Assembly (NCBI GenBank): GCA_028095005.1
Contig: CM051462.1
Coordinates: 239,996,973 to 240,060,972 of the forward strand
Direction: 5' to 3'
DNA: 64,000 nt
From: Rhynchospora pubera
Lineage: Eukaryota; Streptophyta; Magnoliopsida; Poales; Cyperaceae
A model generated the notes under the pieces. It was not told where the DNA came from, made no database searches, and saw only the letters and a program-made list of their open reading frames with translations. A program made the translations under genes and the position numbers. The first letter of the stretch is position 1. Each line of letters begins with the position of its first letter. Below, one piece after another: positions 59,444 to 64,000 of this stretch.

Positions 59444-59872
59444 ATGTCTCTCTCCGTAAAACCTAGACACCACATCCCTCTTTCAGTCTTTCTCATTCTC
59501 CGATTGCTCCTCTCACCCATCTTTTTCTTCTATCGCTGCACCTCTCTCTTCTTCGACTACTCACCTCACAAGTCTCATGTCCTGCTTGAATCGGAACCCC
59601 ACAAAGGAACATCCCTCTTCAGCTCTGGCGATCCCTTCTCCCATCTGATCGCCTCTCTCCTCTCTTCCCCGTTGTCCCTCTCTCACTCACCCCTCTTCCC
59701 ATCTCGTCCCGGAGCACAACCGAACTCGTGGTGGCTTGATGGCAGAGAAGATGATGGGCAACAACAGCAATTGAATTCCCTCCTCCCTTCTTTCCTTTAC
59801 TATTTTGGTTGGTATTTCCTCTCTCTTTATGTGCTCTGTTTGGATGAATTGGTGAGGCATGCACCTAATTGA
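59444..59872 (+). CDS. Uncertain ORF inside the hAT element
   Basis: 142 codons, beginning with a hydrophobic stretch (VFLILRLLLSPIFFFY) and otherwise serine-rich. It may be read from a captured host 5' region; nothing identifies a function and it may not be a gene. Confidence 0.2.
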   Translation: MSLSVKPRHHIPLSVFLILRLLLSPIFFFYRCTSLFFDYSPHKSHVLLESEPHKGTSLFSSGDPFSHLIASLLSSPLSLSHSPLFPSRPGAQPNSWWLDGREDDGQQQQLNSLLPSFLYYFGWYFLSLYVLCLDELVRHAPN

Positions 59873-60158
59873 AATGTTGTCAGCGCATTTCTTGATTGTT
59901 TGATGCTCTTGGTTTGGTTATCAAGCTAGTATAGGCTTGGTACCGGTCAATTTTCTCTTTGTGCTGATTCTGGTACGAGTTTTCCATAGGTCAGGGACTA
60001 TTTTGTGAAAGTGTTTTGCTGTCAGGGACTTAAATGCAAGAAACTTTGAACTATATTAGAATTTTTCTGTAGTTTATTCCATTAATAGGGTCTGTTTGGT
60101 TATTGTCCGCTATGGTCCGATAGCGGCCGCTAAATGGCCGCTATCCGCTATCGCACCA

Positions 60159-60570
60159 GCATCCTCAGCAGTCAAAAAAAGGACTGCTCCAAGCAGTCCT
60201 TTTCATTTTTCTTAATTTTTTTAAATTTTAAAACTCAAATGGAGAATCCAAACCGTTGATCTTGTTAAGTTTTATCGGCGATGCATTTTCATATAAGTTT
60301 TATAAAATTTGAAGTTGATTTGATACTTGATTAAGTGACCAAATTATGAACGTATTAGAATTAATCAAACCAGGTTCGTTCATTTGTTGACCACTTAATC
60401 AAGTATCAAATCAACTTCAAATTTTATAAAACTTATATGAAAATGCATCGCCGATAAAACTTAACAAGATCAACGGTTTGGATTCTCCATTTGAGTTTTA
60501 AAATTTAAACAAATTAAGAAAAATGAAAAGGACTACTTGGAGCAGTCCTTTTTTTGACTGCTGAGGATGC
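60159..60570. repeat. Long near-perfect hairpin (foldback MITE) nested in the hAT element
   Basis: Arms 60159 to about 60350 and about 60378-60570 are complementary over about 190 bp, with two mismatches in the outer 175 bp, around a loop of about 25 bases. Each arm has its own small stem (AAAGGACTGCT-CCA-AGCAGTCCTTT at 60177-60203). The ends read GCATCCTCAGCAG / CTGCTGAGGATGC. Confidence 0.85.
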
Positions 60571-60649
60571 GGACGCATCCGCTATCCGCTATGACATTGA
60601 CATGTCCGCGACGAACCCGCTATCCGCTATTTAAACCTTTGGACAGAAC

Positions 60650-61355
60650 AGAGACAAATTTACACTATATTATTTTTATAAATTATTCCTACATAAATAA
60701 ATAATAAATTATTTTTGCAAAATATGCGCAATATTATCATTATTTTTAATTAATTAAATAAATAAATAATAACTTAAATAAAAAACAATTATCTGAAGAA
60801 GCTTGAGAGGTCTTCGGGCGAATGGCAAGTGAGAACAAGGGATCAAGCGAAGAATGAGAGAGAGAACGAGAAACCGTGTTTATTAAAGGATGAATTGCTA
60901 GTGTCGTTTTTTCGGAAGAACGATACGATATTGCCCATTTATTTTTTTTTAATTCCGATTATTTTAGTAATATTTTTAATATTTTTGGTCCATTCCATTC
61001 CAGTACAGTTGGTCTGCCCTTTCGTCTTCTTCGTCTTCTTCTTCTTCAGTAGGCGCTCCGTGCATGTGCATGTGCAGAGGTTCTCTTCTCTGCTCTGACT
61101 GCCTTCCTCTCCTCCTCTAAGAAGGAGCTCTAACTCTTTTTAACTCTTTCTCTCACTCCCGCTCGCATTTCCTCAAACACCTGCCCTGCATCTATCTTAC
61201 GTCTCCCAGTCCCAGTCCCACCTCTCCTCTCAGGCTCTCCTCTTATATAATTAATATCACTTCATGCTTCCACCCACCAAGTAACCAATCCTCCCTCGTC
61301 CCTTCTTTTGCAAATTGCAATTAGCCGTGCACCTCCACTCTTCCACCCTTCTAAT
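60650..61355. other. Spacer before the copia element
   Basis: AT-rich, then from 61000 CT-rich and 5'-UTR-like. No gene is supported; the 89-codon frame at 60829 has no features. Confidence 0.4.
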
Positions 61356-61863
61356 TGTTAGAAGTGTGGAGACCAATATTGACACGTGGCACGTTGACAC
61401 GTGTCTGGTCAAGGACGGAGAGACTTTTCTCGTGAAGAAACGAGTATGGTGTGCATGGAGACACCTGTTACATTCTCGGTCACAACTAAGGCGTGATGGT
61501 CACGAGAGATGTGTGAAGACTGTGAATCTTCCTTTACACGATTTTTCTCTGAGAAGGAACAAGTCTCTTGTTTTTTGGTCTATATATATTTCATTCCTAT
61601 ATAATCGTTAAGTAGTACACAGTAGTGCATGTGTAATTGTATTTTGTACTCTGTTATTCTCTCTTGATAATAAAGCAATTTTAGTCTTGGCATATGAGAT
61701 TGCACTTTCCTTCCAGACAAATTTCCTCAAAGCTAAACTCACTCTTTGTCATTGCAACTGATACATTTGTGTGTTGCATGTGTTGTGTAAAAATCACAAA
61801 TCCTAACTCTGATAACTCTGAAGAATCTGAAGAGTGAGTAACCACTTGGGACCGATCCTAACA
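61356..61863 (+). repeat. 5' LTR of the copia element
   Basis: Starts TGTTAGAAGTGTGG and ends CGATCCTAACA. A TATATATA at about 61581-61588 fits the promoter, and AATAAA at 61669-61674 a polyadenylation signal. The right boundary is set by the primer site; the left by the TG start and LTR-like content, since the other LTR is not in the window. Confidence 0.82.
61383..61403 (+). promoter_or_regulatory. Cluster of ACGT cores in the copia LTR
   Basis: CACGTG at 61383-61388, ACGT at 61391-61394 and CACGTG at 61398-61403, about 180 bp before the TATA. Such G-box/ABRE clusters are bound by bZIP factors in ABA and stress responses. Confidence 0.5.
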
Positions 61864-61865
61864 AT

Positions 61866-61878
61866 TGGTATCAGAGCC
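61866..61878 (+). other. Primer binding site (tRNA-iMet)
   Basis: TGGTATCAGAGCC, two bases after the LTR. Confidence 0.92.
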
Positions 61879-61925
61879 AGGTTCCTCGTGGTTGGAGAAG
61901 AAGGTTGGTGTTTTACAACATCAAC

Positions 61926-64000
61926 ATGGAGGACGACAAAGTCCATGTGAAGGTTTTCAATGGTAAGCATTTTAGTTTCTGGAAATTCCAGATTACTAAT
62001 ATGCTCCATGCGAAAGAGTTGGAGGATACTCTTGAGTTAGCAAAACCCACGGAAATGGATGATAAGTTCTGGACTAAAAAGAATCGCCAAGCACTTGGTC
62101 TGGTGTTGAACACACTATCCATAGATGTAGCATCACACATCATGGATCAGACAACAATCCATGGCTTGATGAAACGGTTAGCAGAGCTGTATGTCACAAC
62201 CTCGAGCTCAAACAAACTTCATCTCCTGAGACGGCTATTTCACCTCAAAATGGCCGAAGGTACTCTTGTGACAGAGCACCTTGGTGAGTTCAACCTGATT
62301 GTGAGTGAATTAAAAGCAACAGGTGGCTTATTGGATGATGAGTTGTTGGCGCATTGTTTGTTACTCTCAATGCCTGACAGTTGGTCCACAGTCATTGATG
62401 TGATTTGTGGCAACTCAAAAGTGACTCTTGATCTGGTTCGTGATCGCTTAGTAAACGAAGAAATTCGTAGAAGGGAGCGAGGCGATGCAACAGGTGCGGC
62501 CCTAAGTGTTGAAAGGGGTCGAAAGAGTCAGAAAGGCGGAAACAATCATGCGAGGTCTAAGTCGAGGGGAAAAGGCGGATCTCGAGCCAAAAGTGAGTCT
62601 AAGTGCTGGAATTGTGGCAAGTCAGGCCACATGAAGCGAGATTGCAAGGCGCCAAGAAAGGTGAAGAGAGAAGATGAGTCTAACTCGGTGAACGCAGTAG
62701 CTGATGACGACTCTGGAGATGCTCTTGTTCTATGTGTCGATAGCCCGATCGAATCATGGGTTCTTGATTCAGGTGCATCTTTTCACTCTACCTCTTGTAA
62801 AGAATTGATCAAAAATTTTGTAGCCGGGGAATATGGCACAGTATATTTAGCGGATGGCAAACTACTAAGTATAACTGGCAAAGGTGATGTTCACATTAAA
62901 TCTGATAATGGGTATAAGTGGGCATTACATGATGTTAGATATATTCCTGGGTTGAAGAAGAATTTAATTTCTGTGGGTCAATTGGATAAAGAGGGATTTA
63001 GAATCATCTTTGGGGAAGGTTCTTGGAAAATTGTGAAAGAAGCACTGGTAGTGGCTCGTGGTACCAAAACAAGTACATTGTATTTGATAAATAGCAGTGT
63101 ACCTTTGGTGGCGGTTGCGGGGGCTAAGGCCGACCCGAATTTATGGCACAAAAGACTGGGGCATATGAGTGACAAAGGAATGAAAGTTCTAGCTTCTAAA
63201 GGATTACTACCAACCATGAAATCGGTAGAAATTGACTTTTGTGAAGATTGCGTGTTTGGCAAGCAGAAACGGGTTAGTTTCTCAAAGGTCGGACGGGAGC
63301 GCAAGGAGAAAAAGTTAGAACTTGTGCACACTGATGTGTGGGGACCGGCACCGGTCCAATCCCATAGTGGCTCACTATACTATGTCACATTCATCGATGA
63401 TTCCACTCGGAAAGTATGGGTTTACTTTCTCAAGCACAAGTCTGATGTGTTTGGAGTGTTCAAGAAGTGGAAGGCGGAGGTCGAGAATGAATCCGGTTGT
63501 AAGCTTAAAAGCTTGAGATCGGACAATGGTGGCGAGTATGATGGAGCTAATTTCAAGGGATTTTGTGCTGAGCATGGAGTCAAGCTAGTACGGACGGTCC
63601 CAAATCGACCACAACAAAATGGGATCGCGGAGAGGATGAACCGCACTCTCAACGAGCGTGCTAGAGCCATGCGGCTTCATGCGGGTCTACCCAAGGTGTT
63701 TTGGGCAGAGGCAATCAACATGGCGGCTTACCTCATAAATCGAAGTCCCTCGATGGCATTGGGACTCGAGTTGCCGCAAGAAAAGTGGTCAGGTAAAAAG
63801 GTATCTCTTTCTCACTTGAAAACTTTTGGGTGTATGGCATATGTACATGTGGATTTGGAAAAGAGGGACAAATTAGATGCTAAGGCAAAGAAATGTATTT
63901 TCATTGGGTATGGGACAAATTATTTTGGTTATCGATTTTGGGATGAGGGAAATCGAAAAATAATTAGGTCCAAAGATGCTACATTTAATGAAAATGAGTT
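61926..64000 (+). CDS. gag-pol: Copia gag-pol polyprotein (5' part, open at the window edge)
   Basis: 691 codons without a stop from ATG 61926, 47 bases after the primer site. The gag domain is followed by a zinc knuckle CWNCGKSGHMKRDC at 227-240 and the protease motif WVLDSGASFHST with Asp281. The GAG-pre-integrase follows (LWHKRLGHMSDKGM, FCEDCVFGK), then the integrase core with HTDVWGP, RSDNGGEYDG and the catalytic Glu in QQNGIAERMNRTL. The end reads LKTFGCMAYVHV and KKCIFIGYG. Integrase before RT is the copia order. With no visible lesion the copy may be recent; whether the rest is intact cannot be judged here. Confidence 0.93.
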   Translation, partial: MEDDKVHVKVFNGKHFSFWKFQITNMLHAKELEDTLELAKPTEMDDKFWTKKNRQALGLVLNTLSIDVASHIMDQTTIHGLMKRLAELYVTTSSSNKLHLLRRLFHLKMAEGTLVTEHLGEFNLIVSELKATGGLLDDELLAHCLLLSMPDSWSTVIDVICGNSKVTLDLVRDRLVNEEIRRRERGDATGAALSVERGRKSQKGGNNHARSKSRGKGGSRAKSESKCWNCGKSGHMKRDCKAPRKVKREDESNSVNAVADDDSGDALVLCVDSPIESWVLDSGASFHSTSCKELIKNFVAGEYGTVYLADGKLLSITGKGDVHIKSDNGYKWALHDVRYIPGLKKNLISVGQLDKEGFRIIFGEGSWKIVKEALVVARGTKTSTLYLINSSVPLVAVAGAKADPNLWHKRLGHMSDKGMKVLASKGLLPTMKSVEIDFCEDCVFGKQKRVSFSKVGRERKEKKLELVHTDVWGPAPVQSHSGSLYYVTFIDDSTRKVWVYFLKHKSDVFGVFKKWKAEVENESGCKLKSLRSDNGGEYDGANFKGFCAEHGVKLVRTVPNRPQQNGIAERMNRTLNERARAMRLHAGLPKVFWAEAINMAAYLINRSPSMALGLELPQEKWSGKKVSLSHLKTFGCMAYVHVDLEKRDKLDAKAKKCIFIGYGTNYFGYRFWDEGNRKIIRSKDATFNENE

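Larger units (their letters stand above)
59271..60649. mobile_element. hAT element with 8-bp target duplication and a nested foldback
   Basis: The element 59279-60641 (1363 bp) lies between GACAGAAC copies (59271-59278, 60642-60649). Its ends are CAAAGGTTTAAATTGCGG and, reversed, CAAAGGTTTAAATAGCGG. The subterminal zones are rich in TAGCGG/CCGCTA words. The interior has a CT-rich, UTR-like region and a 142-codon plus-strand frame (59444-59872) with no recognised domain. A long hairpin lies at 60159-60570. Confidence 0.85.
61356..64000 (+). mobile_element. Ty1/copia retrotransposon, truncated by the window edge
   Basis: A 508-bp 5' LTR (61356-61863), a primer site and an uninterrupted gag-pol frame to the last base of the window. 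RT, RNase H and the 3' LTR must lie beyond 64000. Protein motifs resemble the TNT1-94/Tork group. Confidence 0.93.

Noticed and set aside
60159..60570. Calling the hairpin a miRNA gene
   Set aside because: The fold is seen, but arms this long and perfect fit a foldback element, and no small-RNA evidence is available.
59279..60641. Linking the TAGCGG words of this hAT to the AGCGGNCCGCT array of the LTR element
   Set aside because: Only a short GC word is shared; the 20-bp phase is absent here, so common origin is not supported.
1..64000. CRISPR arrays, operons, tRNA or rRNA genes
   Set aside because: None seen; the window is plant nuclear DNA, and no clover-leaf or rRNA sequence was recognised by eye.

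Overview
This is a nuclear window from a flowering plant. The evidence is spliced genes with GT-AG introns, AT-rich intergenic DNA, and plant families of LTR retrotransposons, hAT, Mutator-like, Helitron and MITE elements. The very GC-rich third codon positions in the first exon of the phospholipase gene, against AT-rich introns and a more balanced 3' end, suggest a monocot. I cannot name a species. I found no tRNA, rRNA, organelle or bacterial signal.

Host genes, left to right: (1) NPC1-type non-specific phospholipase C, + strand, three exons, 530-2848. (2) Y14/RBM8A exon-junction-complex RNA-binding protein, - strand, three exons, 6094-7052. (3) A single-exon progesterone-5-beta-reductase/iridoid-synthase-like (PRISE) reductase, + strand, 13877-15115. 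(4) A degraded Arf-GAP (AGD8/9/10-like) fragment, - strand, 27181-27630. (5) SAS10/UTP3 (THALLO-like) nucleolar protein, + strand, 16 exons, 41229-46573. (6) A seed-type glucose/ribitol dehydrogenase homologue (SDR), + strand, four exons, 47228-48478, with RY and G-box motifs upstream. All exon joins listed keep the reading frame and give proteins of about family length. The genes belong to unrelated pathways and form no functional cluster.

Mobile DNA fills most of the rest. A young Ty3/gypsy chromovirus lies at 15576-21446 (569-bp LTRs, ACAAG target duplication, one in-frame stop between gag and pol). A degenerate Ty1/copia pol and LTR lie at about 24795-27060. A 7.3-kb LTR element with almost identical LTRs but no coding capacity lies at 31714-38999. 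A copia element with a 508-bp 5' LTR and an open gag-pol frame starts at 61356 and runs off the right edge. DNA transposons with clear boundaries are a Helitron (10560-11046), a hAT element (23409-24150), a long-armed Mutator-like foldback (55950-57578) and a hAT element (59279-60641) carrying a nested 412-bp hairpin. A Ds-like element (about 7247-8354), a LINE tail with a 19-bp target duplication (53058-53211) and several MITE families add to this.

The most unusual observation is in the non-coding LTR element. Its LTRs and internal region carry clusters of an 11-bp palindrome (AGCGGNCCGCT and variants) whose copies start almost exactly 20 bp apart, in runs of two to five, at seven or more places. 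I know of no described function for it.
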